13,196 bases of DNA from CAWEHT01 sp963808455 (GTDB taxonomy: Bacteria > Chloroflexota > Anaerolineae > CG2-30-64-16): assembly GCA_963808455.1 (NCBI GenBank), contig CAWEHT010000177.1:1-13196 (forward strand). Direction: 5' to 3'. Shown one piece after another: positions 6,207-13,196 of the stretch (position 1 is the first letter of the stretch; every line of letters begins with the position of its first letter). The position numbers were made by a program, and so were the translations under genes. The notes beneath the pieces were generated by a model. It saw only the letters and a list, made by a program, of their open reading frames with translations, was not told where the DNA came from and ran no database searches.

Positions 6207-6986
6207 TTCGGTTGAGGCATCGAAGAACGGGGTCTGTGCCGCAGAGTACATGGCCCGTGCGCTCACGGGCACGGCTTTGCCAAGGTAATTGATGAGGTTG
6301 GAAACACGGACAACCGTATCGCCTGCGACGCTCCCCGCGCCCTCCAGGGCCTCGATGAGATGGAACGTATATATGCTCATGCGCTCGTCCTGGCGTACCC
6401 ACGACCGCTGATCCTCGCGGCAGGAAGCGAATACGGCGCGGCCCTCACCCCGGCCAATCTCGTCGACTATGCCTTTCGTCAGGGACATTCGGCGAAAACC
6501 CGGTGGAAGGGAGTCTTGCAGGTCTCCCTTCGCGCTTGCCATGCCGCCGGAATGACAGCTGTCGATGAACACGAGCAGGCGCCGCGCAGCCAGCTTGCGC
6601 AAAGCCGCGGTGAAATCTACACCGGGAAGCGCCGAAGCGGGCACGTCGAAGGGAACGACGTCATGAGGGATGAGGTAGCCCTCAGCCGTGGCTTGATTGA
6701 CCCAGCCGTGACCCGAGAAGTAGACCACGGCCGTCGCTTCCCCGTCGGCGGTGACCCGCGCGACCAGCCATTCCAGCCCCTCAAGGATCGCTTGCCGAGT
6801 TGCTCCGGAATTCACCAGAACCCGAACGTGATCGGCATCGCCGGGATAGGCGCAGACGTCCGGGTCGGTAAGAACGCGTGAAAGAGCCTCCACATCCTTG
6901 ACAGCTGCCGGCAAAGACCACTGGCTGTAGGCCGAGTCGCCTACACCGACTAGCAAAGCATATCCGTGAGAGAAAACCTGAGCCAT
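6199..6986 (-). pseudogene. Caspase-family protease (peptidase C14), 5' part, disrupted by IS66
   Basis: Encodes the complete caspase-like domain. Residues: GYALLVGVGDSAY (8-20, first strand), HVRVLVNSGATRQAILEGL (53-71), VVYFSGHGW with catalytic His93, YLIPHDVVPFD (104-114), LLVFIDSCHSGG with catalytic Cys144, FASCREDQRSWV (186-197) and FHLIEALEG (208-216). Members cleave proteins after basic residues (metacaspase/orthocaspase) or act as executioners in bacterial immune systems; the specificity here is unknown. I choose the ATG at 6986 over the one at 7016 because AGGGGGAG precedes it and MAQVFSHGYALLVG is a normal family start. No frameshift occurs in these 263 codons. The natural protein continues at 4483. 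In the interrupted state the frame reads about 25 codons into the IS and ends with ...RTSFCGRIQP at 6120. Confidence 0.93.
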
Positions 6987-6988
6987 TT

Positions 6989-6996
6989 CTCCCCCT
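6989..6996 (-). promoter_or_regulatory. Ribosome-binding site of the caspase gene
   Basis: AGGGGGAG on the minus strand, 2 nt before the ATG at 6986 (about 4 nt from the G-run). It supports the 6986 start rather than the in-frame ATG 30 nt upstream. Confidence 0.6.
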
Positions 6997-7037
6997 TCGA
7001 GAGCATGGGCCACCACAAGTAGGCCACAACGCCATCA

Positions 7038-7342
7038 TCAGGGAAACAGGATGGCCACTCCTTGCGGCGCCTCCAGATCACCTCGTTCGACTTCCCCCGT
7101 CTCCCGATCAACGTGCGTGAGCTCCCCAAGCGGGAGCTTCCTTGCGCCCGTAGTATGGATCTGCAGGCGCGGTTGAAGTTCCACGACCGGGCGCAGGGGA
7201 GGGCACGCATCTCCCCTGGCCAGATAGCCAGGCGGAAGGTCAACTTTGTCAGTTCCGAGAAAGTCCGGCTGACGCTGTGCTGGTCGCCATCGCGCTCCGT
7301 GCGGGGGCCGGTTTCCGGGAGATCGTCAAGATTCACTATCAT
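7038..7342 (-). pseudogene. Small unknown protein between sensor and caspase genes, frameshifted
   Basis: I do not recognise this ORF. From ATG 7342 the frame reads MIVNLDDLPETGPRTERDGD; after a shift near 7262-7285 a second frame gives a very protein-like stretch, DFLGTDKVDLPPGYLARGD, ACPPLRPVVELQPRLQIHTT, KLPLGELTHVDRETGEVERG, DLEAPQGVAILFP, ending at TGA 7040-7038. A further one-base change there would instead continue FPDDGVVAYLWWPMLSKGE and stop at 6950, overlapping the caspase start by 37 nt. It would be a soluble protein of about 100-130 aa with no signal peptide or membrane segment. Its place directly before the caspase gene suggests translational coupling and a partner or adaptor role (inference). 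Confidence 0.45.
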
Positions 7343-7448
7343 GGCGCCCATGTCCAGTCATCAGTAGGTGGCGGCCGACATGGCTTTGGTCGTGCCCCCG
7401 TTAGCCGTTGCCGGAGCTGGCTACAGACGCGCACAACGGACTCCGCGC
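7343..7448. other. Short intergenic stretch, nothing recognised
   Basis: 106 bp between the end of the large sensor gene and the small ORF. I see no convincing terminator hairpin with a T-run, no promoter boxes and no repeat. The lack of a terminator is compatible with read-through from the sensor gene into the small ORF and caspase. Confidence 0.4.
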
Positions 7449-7755
7449 TCATCTCGCCATCCACGGCCACAGCTCGTTAGCCACGATCTTCTTCGTGAGA
7501 TAGTGATCTCCGAGGTCCTTTTCGTTGTCCCTGATGCTGTTCTCGATGTCCCCTTTTCGGCTTGCGAGGTAGGCTACACGCCGTCGGTGCGCACTGCCAT
7601 GCGCTTCCAGAAGTCGTGCCCGCCAGCGGTAGTAGCGTCTATCCGCGCATTTCTGGAACAGTTCCAGGGCAGCCAACGCGTGGAGATCGCTGTCCTCGGA
7701 AAGGAATCGCCCAAACCAATGCTGCGCCCACTGATTGGCTCGCCATCGCTCGGCG
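7449..7755 (-). CDS. Avs-like sensor, C-terminal end (frame-shifted)
   Basis: The true C-terminus: AERWRANQWAQHWFGRFLSE, DSDLHALAALELFQKCADRR, YYRWRARLLEAHGS, then VAYLASRKGDIENSIRDNEK, DLGDHYLTKKIVANELWPWM to TGA at 7451-7449. The HWFGRFL...ALAALELFQKC pattern resembles the ends of large STAND/NACHT-type sensor proteins that I have seen (recollection). It is followed by 106 bp without a recognised gene before the small ORF. Confidence 0.6.
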
Positions 7756-8287
7756 CAGCCGCGCGTGCTACTTCGGCGGTCCAGATGCCCGACGCGCCTG
7801 CACCCCACTCGGCCAGAGTGTCACCTGCCTGCTGGTTATCCTGGAAACCGAGCAACGTCAGCGCTCTGGCTTGAGCGTAGCCCACTCCCGACTTGAGACC
7901 GCCCTCGATCTCGGCCTGCAGCCAGGCGTGGGCTTCTCCTTGATCGGCAAGCAGCGCCAGCTCGAGCAATTGCTTATCTGTGGTGGCCGAGGAGAGGCAA
8001 TTAGACCATTCAGTGACTATAGGCTCGCTGGCCCGCGCCCGCAACAAGGCATGGTCCAACCAGCGCACCTCGGTGCCATGCTCCACGAAGTTCACCGCGC
8101 CACGAAGGTCGGCCAGCCTATGATACAGAGCGGCGCCGACCGTAGGCTGCTCATCGAGTAGCAAGCTGCACAAGGACTCGTAGAAGCTTTGCGCGAGCCT
8201 CAAAAGGCGCTGCCCCGTGGACGTTTCGGCCACCTCGGCATCGACGATCTCGGCGATCAGAATCCGGGCGTTGAGCCACGACTTCAT
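7574..8287 (-). CDS. Avs-like sensor, C-terminal segment 2 (frame-shifted)
   Basis: From about 8287 the frame reads MKSWLNARILIAEIVDAEVA, then LLRLAQSFYESLCSLLLDE, TVGAALYHRLADLRGAVNFV, LLELALLADQGEAHAWLQAE, YAQARALTLLGFQDNQQAGD: more helical repeats in the style of the preceding segment. The open frame extends upstream to 8425, but that part (Arg/Ser-rich) is out of phase. It ceases to be protein-like after TAEVARAA near 7752, where the last segment takes over. The ATG at 8287 is a coincidence of the frameshift and has no RBS. Confidence 0.6.
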   Translation of the reverse strand: MKSWLNARILIAEIVDAEVAETSTGQRLLRLAQSFYESLCSLLLDEQPTVGAALYHRLADLRGAVNFVEHGTEVRWLDHALLRARASEPIVTEWSNCLSSATTDKQLLELALLADQGEAHAWLQAEIEGGLKSGVGYAQARALTLLGFQDNQQAGDTLAEWGAGASGIWTAEVARAAAPSDGEPISGRSIGLGDSFPRTAISTRWLPWNCSRNARIDATTAGGHDFWKRMAVRTDGV

Positions 8288-10425
8288 GCAAGGCATCCGC
8301 TGGGAGCCAGCGGGATCGGAAGAGTTGGTTGCCGGCTTCCTGCTGGTCTCTGATCGCCGCCGCGCGCCACTTCGCTCTGGCGACGATTCTGTTCCTCGAT
8401 CTCGGCATCGCTTGGCCAGTGCCATTCTGCAGTCCCGCGCATCCCTCCCCAGTACGCTTTGCGACTGCCGAACTCCACTGAGCGAGAATACGCGCTGCGA
8501 GATAGCCCGAACAATGTGAGGTCAAGTGCATTGTTCGGCTGCTCGCTACTCACCTCAAGCTCGGGCATGTCGGCTGGTAGGTCGGGGCCGTGCTCGGCGA
8601 CATCCCGCCACATTCGGTGAAGGTCACCTGCATACGCAGCCACTTCAGTCGCGTGGGCACCCCTCATCCGAACCGCGATGCCCAGATAGGCCGGGTGCAC
8701 GCGGCACCTTAGTTCCTCGTAGGGTAAGCGCGTCCCGGATTCGCATAATAGCAGGCTGCCCCAGTGTGTCTCATAGAGCACCTGCTCGGCCTTCCAAGAC
8801 CACTCGCCCATCACGACGGCATCCAGTGAGTCCACGTCTTTGCTAAGCAGGAGCGCCTTGAGCGCCCAGGCTCTGACCATGGAGTCCGCATGCTTGAGGA
8901 AAGGGAGGGCGGCACGAGCGATTTCTGGGGGGATGTGCTCACCCGACGAGGTCGCGAACCATAGAATGCGTTGGACCTCCCGCACGTCGTCAGTACCCGC
9001 TAGTTTCCCGCGAATCTGACCCCAGTCGGTGATGGGTTCAAAGAGAACTGCGAAGGACACCAGATCGGGCGCGCTCCCCGGCCTCGAAAGCAGGAGACCA
9101 ATCTGCTCTTTTGGGCCTAAACCGAATATCACTGATGGGAAAAGGAAGAATTCGCCTTCCCGTTCGGCCTGACTCCGAGAATCATAGTCCGGCAACAGCC
9201 GTTTCCATGCACTGCGTGCCAACTCTCGGTCCTCGGCGGTCAGGATGAGCGAGTGTCTCCTCAGTTGGACGGCCAATTGCCGGAGCGGTGTATCGCTACG
9301 ACCCTTTAACTGCTTCACGGCTCGCTGGATCACCCGCCCCATGGCTTCCGGCGCATGTGCCCATAATGTTGGGGTGATGGACTCCAGCATGAATTCCTCT
9401 CTGCTACTCCCGAGGGAGAGCCACATCTCCTCCACCTTCAGCCCATCCGCCAGAGCTGAGAACTTGGGCGGCAGGTAATCGGGAACAGCAAGTTTAGGGT
9501 CCGCGCAGTAAGGGGCTATCTGCCGAGCGATCCAGTCCGGATCAACGTCTGTCCTCTGCAGGCACGGAACGCAGTCCTCTCGACGCCAGGTGAAACCCGC
9601 GCTACACGGGTCGCGCATCAGACTTTCCATGAACTCGTTGGGCAGAAACAGATCAGCTGGCAACCGCCCCCGCGCTTCTACAGCCTTGATGCTACCTTCA
9701 CAGCTCAACAGCCGGTAGGCTGCTTCTAGAGCAGGCACCGAGCCGATTGTCAAGAGACTTTGCACCTCTGGCTCGATATGCGTCCACATATCCGTATCGG
9801 ATAGACGGATAACCCACTCGAACAGTTCATACTTATCCGCAAAGTCAGCCAGTGCTTCTGCCAGGCATCCAGTGGCGATGGCGTGAAGGAACGCGGATCG
9901 CGGCATGTGCGAGATCACCGCCAGCGCGGCGCGGCCGAGACGCAGCAGCCCATCGTCGTCGGTGAATGTGAAGCCGTACCCGCCGAGCCAAAATGGGCCC
10001 GGCTGTATCCCTGTGGAACTCCGCTTAGCGATCTCCGCCTGCACCTCTTCTACATTTTCGTCGTGCTGGCCACGCTGACCTGGGTACCCTCGAATAGGAA
10101 CATAACCTAACCAGCGTTCGAAGGCCCTAACGAGTTCCGGCAGCACTCGGTCAGAATCCCGCCAACGCAGCAGCGCGTGCAGCAGAAGTTGTTGACCCCA
10201 AGGGTTGTCTGTCGCATCCGCCCAGAGCGGTTCCGCTAATGCCAGATACGCGCCGGGGTCGAGTGGGAGGTAGGCCGAGAAATCGTCCTCGATGCCCTGG
10301 CTCGGGGTGTGGCTGCCGAGCCAGGCGCCCATCAGCCCCACCCGAGCGGCTTGGGGATAGCCATCAGTCGAGCGCGTGCAGCACGGCTGCTCCACAGATA
10401 TCGGCTTTGATGTCCATGTCGGCAT
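8284..10425 (-). CDS. Helical-repeat C-terminal half of the Avs-like sensor (main segment)
   Basis: Open frame of 713 codons; the first ~18 codons overlap the end of the nuclease-NTPase frame out of phase and are probably not translated as such, so genuine coding starts around 10370 with DGYPQAARVGLMGAWLG. The rest is leucine- and tryptophan-rich amphipathic helix (LLLHALLRWRDSDRVLPELV; LRLGRAALAVISHMPR; MGRVIQRAVKQLKG; ARAALPFLKHADSMVRAWAL), as expected of HEAT/TPR-like solenoids that recognise phage proteins in STAND sensors. CVPCLQ and YCADPK add cysteines but no clear zinc site. No signal peptide or transmembrane segment. A gene caller would report it as a separate hypothetical protein; I consider it a fragment. 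Confidence 0.8.
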   Translation of the reverse strand: MPTWTSKPISVEQPCCTRSTDGYPQAARVGLMGAWLGSHTPSQGIEDDFSAYLPLDPGAYLALAEPLWADATDNPWGQQLLLHALLRWRDSDRVLPELVRAFERWLGYVPIRGYPGQRGQHDENVEEVQAEIAKRSSTGIQPGPFWLGGYGFTFTDDDGLLRLGRAALAVISHMPRSAFLHAIATGCLAEALADFADKYELFEWVIRLSDTDMWTHIEPEVQSLLTIGSVPALEAAYRLLSCEGSIKAVEARGRLPADLFLPNEFMESLMRDPCSAGFTWRREDCVPCLQRTDVDPDWIARQIAPYCADPKLAVPDYLPPKFSALADGLKVEEMWLSLGSSREEFMLESITPTLWAHAPEAMGRVIQRAVKQLKGRSDTPLRQLAVQLRRHSLILTAEDRELARSAWKRLLPDYDSRSQAEREGEFFLFPSVIFGLGPKEQIGLLLSRPGSAPDLVSFAVLFEPITDWGQIRGKLAGTDDVREVQRILWFATSSGEHIPPEIARAALPFLKHADSMVRAWALKALLLSKDVDSLDAVVMGEWSWKAEQVLYETHWGSLLLCESGTRLPYEELRCRVHPAYLGIAVRMRGAHATEVAAYAGDLHRMWRDVAEHGPDLPADMPELEVSSEQPNNALDLTLFGLSRSAYSRSVEFGSRKAYWGGMRGTAEWHWPSDAEIEEQNRRQSEVARGGDQRPAGSRQPTLPIPLAPSGCLA

Positions 10426-12133
10426 GGGGTTCTAACCAGCGAGCGACAGCCTCCGGGACGTCAACGTCTCCTGCATCCCATGCCAACCTCGTCTCCTCAG
10501 CGAGCAAGAGGCCGAGACCTTGCACAAGCGGACGCTCTTCCACCCGGTAATAGGCGCCCTGCGGTCGAAGAACGCCTCCCGTCGAGACCTCAAGGAACAC
10601 ATTCTCAGGATCTGCGGTACCAGGCAGTAGCTCGCGAATGTCCGCCCATGATAACTTGGAGGCGCCCTCGCGATGCTTCTGGGCCAAGGCCATAAGGACA
10701 TTCTGGAACGATATGTCATCGAGAGGGATGGCGGTCTTCCTCCCGTACCTGTCGCGCCAATCCTCGTACATGAGGCGAGCGATCGTGATGTCACCACTCT
10801 CCGCCATCCGTTGCCGATGGCGAACCACCAGGTCGAAATAGCGAGGTTTGCGCATCAAGGGCAGGACGTTCGCCGGGATCTCGGAACGGTTGAGATGGTG
10901 AACTTGGAGAGCCTCGTTCAGTTCACTGTCCGAATAGGGTGCGAGCACGAAGGTTTTGGTCGGGATGCGAGGCGATGGCTTGAAGTGCTGTTCCCAGTAA
11001 CCCGCTCGGCACGTGATAATGACCGCTGCCCGGCCATGCCATGGCTCCGCGGCCAAATTGCGCTCCAGAAGCGTCCGCCACCAATCGGGCCTACGACGCT
11101 CGTTGATGCCATCAAGCACAAGTAGGAGCAGTGGATTGCCGTTCGGAGCCCTGCGCAGCCAGCGATCCAGCCGCTTCTCCCAGAAGTCCTTGTCTGTCAA
11201 GCTAGAGTTGCCGGCCAGATGGTGCACCAGCAGGGCAGACGGGTCATTCCACACAACATCCTCAGAGCACAACATGACCACTGGCGGGGAGTTGCTGAGA
11301 GCTTTGATCCGTCTACTGAGCCAGGCCGCCAGTGCCCATGTCTTGCCGTCGCCTTCTTCCCCAAGCAAAACGAACCAACTGGGCGACGTTCCCCAACCCT
11401 CACACCAGGAGTCGAGGTCGCGCCAGACGCTCTGGCGCTCGATGAAGTTTACTTGCGTGTCGTCCACATTAAGTAGCTGGCCGAAAGCTTTGAAGCTCAG
11501 AGCTTCAGAACTGCAGTTCCGCACGAAGCGAGTGTTCTGCGCGGCCCGCCAGTGATCGTAGCCGATGTTTTCGGAGGCAAGCTCATCGCGGAGTCGCCGC
11601 AAGGTGGGAGCATAGCCTGGGCTTTTCGTGATACCCAGCAGTTCGGCCTCGAGCTCGGCTTGCTGATCCGTGGCGATGTGTCCGGCCAGCATGCCCATCA
11701 CGAGATCGCTGCCTTGCGCACACAAGACGTCAAGCGAGCTGGGCTCCGAGTCGTCGGCACACAGCGCCACGATCTCGATTCCGCGCTTCCTCGCCGCCTC
11801 GACCAACCTCGTTAGAAGAAGGGAGTCTGCCTTCTGGCTCGACGCGAGCACCCAAACATCCAGATCAGGTATGCCCTGGTCAGCCTGCTCTAATTCGCCC
11901 AGCAATTCACGCTGATCGAGTTCGGTGGTCTGCCCGTAACGCTTGCACTCGACGGCGATCACGGTACCTGACCCAGTCCCGGATACCATGTCGTGCCCGG
12001 CCTGATAGCCGGAACGCGCGAGGTGGAAAACCCTTCCGGTCAGTCTGGCCATTAGCTGGGCAACGAGTCCCTCGAAGCCGCTGCGGCCTGCGGGGGACAG
12101 ATTCAAAAGTGTATCGATTAGAGGGCTCGGCAT
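10364..12133 (-). CDS. Mrr-like nuclease plus STAND NTPase (N-terminal part of the Avs-like sensor)
   Basis: 589 codons from an ATG with AGGGGA 9 nt upstream. Residues 15-125 form an Mrr-type PD-(D/E)xK fold: FEGLVAQLMARLTGRVF (Glu21), GHDMV (Asp48), TVIAVECKRYG (Glu62-x-Lys64), the acids and lysine that bind metal for DNA cleavage. Then comes a spacer, VNFIERQSVW (228-237), and a P-loop NTPase: Walker A LLGEEGDGKTW (256-266), Walker B LLLLVLDGINERR (335-347), sensor-like AAVIITCRAGYW (369-380) and LAPYSDSELNEAL (397-409, STAND-like). A winged-helix-like region follows (DWRDRYGRKTAIPLDDISFQ). The frame stops right after AAVLHALD, and the next frame continues the same protein. Confidence 0.9.
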   Translation of the reverse strand: MPSPLIDTLLNLSPAGRSGFEGLVAQLMARLTGRVFHLARSGYQAGHDMVSGTGSGTVIAVECKRYGQTTELDQRELLGELEQADQGIPDLDVWVLASSQKADSLLLTRLVEAARKRGIEIVALCADDSEPSSLDVLCAQGSDLVMGMLAGHIATDQQAELEAELLGITKSPGYAPTLRRLRDELASENIGYDHWRAAQNTRFVRNCSSEALSFKAFGQLLNVDDTQVNFIERQSVWRDLDSWCEGWGTSPSWFVLLGEEGDGKTWALAAWLSRRIKALSNSPPVVMLCSEDVVWNDPSALLVHHLAGNSSLTDKDFWEKRLDRWLRRAPNGNPLLLLVLDGINERRRPDWWRTLLERNLAAEPWHGRAAVIITCRAGYWEQHFKPSPRIPTKTFVLAPYSDSELNEALQVHHLNRSEIPANVLPLMRKPRYFDLVVRHRQRMAESGDITIARLMYEDWRDRYGRKTAIPLDDISFQNVLMALAQKHREGASKLSWADIRELLPGTADPENVFLEVSTGGVLRPQGAYYRVEERPLVQGLGLLLAEETRLAWDAGDVDVPEAVARWLEPHADMDIKADICGAAVLHALD

Positions 12134-12142
12134 GGTTATATG

Positions 12143-12148
12143 TCCCCT
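12143..12148 (-). promoter_or_regulatory. Ribosome-binding site of the Avs-like gene
   Basis: AGGGGA on the minus strand, 9 nt before the ATG at 12133. It fits the chosen start and the Mrr-domain N-terminus MPSPLIDTLLNLSPAGRSGF. Confidence 0.5.
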
Positions 12149-12214
12149 GTCCAGAGACCAACTCGCTCGGATAATGTGGAACTGCTGTTGGACTCGCCTT
12201 TCCCGAGTGGAGTT

Positions 12215-13177
12215 TCAGCTTCCAGCGTCTTGGGCCTCTCTGACATCTGGGTCGCTGTCAGTCATGGGTTGGTTAGCCAAAAGATATCTCGCCAGGATTA
12301 CATCGGGTGAGGCCGGCCGAATCCAATCAGCTTCGATCACTGAGTTCCAACTGAAACCCGACATGCGAACGCGGTGCTGCCATGGTTCTACGAAATATGC
12401 TGGGTCCGACGGACAATTGATATCGGTAGTGGACGGATCCGCTCCGTTCATTATCTTGAGAAAGCCGAGCACATTGGAAATCGACATTGAGATCAGGTTG
12501 AGCCCATGTACGAACTTGGCGGGATCCCAATTGCGCGAGTGGCGCCGGAGGCGAAGATTGCGCTTGTTGCCGAGGGCTTCCGGGACATAGAAGGAAGACC
12601 CGAAGGTGCTGCTTCCCAACAGAACCATTTTCTCTGGGGGCGCCGGAACCCCGGGCGTATCCTCCCGGCCAATTGCAAGCCACGATCCACCCATCTGCAC
12701 ACGTAAGCCGTGCTTCATGCTGTTGTACTCGTCCTCAGATTCCGATTCAAGGAAATCGCTGGCGAATCGCGCCCAGAGTTCGCCAAAATCGCGGCGGACA
12801 CACCGGGCCTCCTCGGGGTCTCCCGTGTCGGCAGCGAGCACCAATTCAGCGATGGTAGCCCAGGTGACCGCAGGCAAGTTCAGCTTCGTCAGCAGCGGTT
12901 GTCGATCGTCGATCTTTCCCACCAATCTGTTAAGTTCCTGGTTGCGGTACTTCAGCAGCCAGGCAGCCGGGCAATCTGGAGCCTGGACAGCAGCACAAAG
13001 CAGGGCGAACAATGTCTCCAACCCGTGGGAGTAGCCGATCCTCAACGAGATGGCCGCATACTGCTTCTCGTCGCCTTCCAGTTGGCCCGCGTGCGCCTGG
13101 GAGAGATAGGCGAAATAGCCGGCATCAATTGCATCCAGGAAACGCATGTTTAGTTGTTTGGGATTCCAGTCCCACAT
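12215..13177 (-). CDS. Unknown alpha-helical protein, possibly HEPN-like
   Basis: 320 codons, uninterrupted. I do not recognise the family. The N-terminal half is predicted helical (FLDAIDAGYFAYLSQAHAG; LRIGYSHGLETLFALLCAAV; TWATIAELVLAA; RRDFGELWARFASDFLESES) followed by EDEYNSMKHGLRVQMGG (150-164). A Tyr-Asn-x-x-Lys-His-Gly signature after paired helices resembles HEPN-type proteins, some of which are RNases, but the usual R-x4-6-H motif is not clear. The C-terminal half is mixed (VLLGSSTFGSSFYVPEALG; FVHGLNLISMSISNVLGFL). The start is uncertain: ATG 13177 has no visible RBS, ATG 13147 is in frame, and no stop occurs in the 19 bases upstream, so it could begin outside the window. It is 81 bp upstream of the Avs-like gene on the same strand, probably the same operon. 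Confidence 0.75.
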   Translation of the reverse strand: MWDWNPKQLNMRFLDAIDAGYFAYLSQAHAGQLEGDEKQYAAISLRIGYSHGLETLFALLCAAVQAPDCPAAWLLKYRNQELNRLVGKIDDRQPLLTKLNLPAVTWATIAELVLAADTGDPEEARCVRRDFGELWARFASDFLESESEDEYNSMKHGLRVQMGGSWLAIGREDTPGVPAPPEKMVLLGSSTFGSSFYVPEALGNKRNLRLRRHSRNWDPAKFVHGLNLISMSISNVLGFLKIMNGADPSTTDINCPSDPAYFVEPWQHRVRMSGFSWNSVIEADWIRPASPDVILARYLLANQPMTDSDPDVREAQDAGS

Positions 13178-13196
13178 ACAGTACAGTGTTTGTAAC

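Larger units (their letters stand above)
7449..12133 (-). pseudogene. Avs-like sensor: Mrr nuclease-STAND NTPase-helical repeats, reconstructed ~1,560 aa
   Basis: Four consecutive minus-strand open frames (10364-12133, 8284-10425, 7574-8287, 7449-7755) join smoothly if single-base indels are allowed at about 10370, 8361, 8287 and 7752. At the first junction, removing one T turns HALD-stop into HALDDGYPQAARVG; at the second, removing one G gives SEVARAAIRDQQEAGNQLF; the last gives ARAGAERWRANQWAQHWFGRF. Length and order (nuclease, P-loop NTPase, long alpha-solenoid) match Avs/AVAST-type STAND sensors, which bind a conserved phage protein through the C-terminal repeats, oligomerise and activate the N-terminal effector. 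The Mrr effector is nearest to Avs4-type proteins, but orthology is not established. If the indels are real the locus is dead; I favour sequencing error. An 82-nt gap to the upstream gene suggests one operon. Confidence 0.75.

Noticed and set aside
8526..8846. Plus-strand ORFs opposite the sensor gene (also at 10239, 11013, 12132 and 4561)
   Set aside because: These are antisense shadows of strong minus-strand coding frames, with Arg/Ser-rich low-information translations and no RBS.
10364..10425. Real overlapping start of a separate 713-aa gene
   Set aside because: The overlapping codons have no RBS and no family-like start, and a one-base deletion joins the two frames seamlessly (HALDDGYPQ).

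Overview
The window looks like the end of an error-rich long-read contig from a GC-rich environmental bacterium. The phylum cannot be fixed from sequence alone. A GxxExxY-family gene sitting in 'CGCGAAAGACGCGAAA'-type repeats, a tnpC-only IS66 element and a caspase-plus-STAND-NTPase locus are combinations I associate with Planctomycetes and other large-genome soil or sediment phyla. That placement is inference. All convincing genes outside the left palindrome arm lie on the minus strand.

Layout, reading the minus strand from right to left. (1) 13177-12215: an unrecognised all-alpha-looking protein of about 320 aa with a YNSMKHG motif (possibly HEPN-like). (2) 12133-7449: one very large gene of about 1,560 aa once at least four single-base frameshifts are bridged. 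It encodes an Mrr-like PD-(D/E)xK nuclease, a STAND P-loop NTPase (GEEGDGKT Walker A) and a long helical-repeat C-terminus, which is the architecture of Avs/AVAST-type antiphage sensors. (3) About 7342-7038: a small frameshifted ORF. (4) A caspase-family (C14) protease with an intact His/Cys dyad. It starts at 6986 and is cut at 6199 by an IS66 element (4492-6198). The element has 17-bp terminal inverted repeats starting GTA and a perfect 8-bp target duplication GGGAAGTC. The rest of the caspase gene (a glycine-rich linker and an unknown beta-rich C-terminal region) resumes at 4483 and ends at 3624. Precise excision of the IS plus one TSD copy restores the reading frame.

Downstream of the caspase gene lies a nested repeat island around a degraded GxxExxY (PD-(D/E)xK-like) gene: about 173-bp repeats that carry that gene's ribosome-binding site and first codons, about 150-210-bp GC-rich repeats, and a 36-37-bp tandem array.

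The whole left part (1-2242) is an inverted copy of 2245-4495, centred at about 2243/2244, and differs from the right arm mainly by indels. It ends 4 bp inside the IS66 terminus. The arm asymmetry, the homopolymer frameshifts and the stuttered IS end (a 152/153-bp tandem duplication) together suggest a foldback (hairpin) read artefact, although a real inverted duplication is not excluded.

The main biological candidate is the minus-strand operon: putative HEPN-like protein, Mrr-STAND sensor, small protein, caspase with a novel C-terminal region. This would be a nuclease- and protease-armed conflict system, here inactivated or attenuated by an IS66 insertion in the protease gene.
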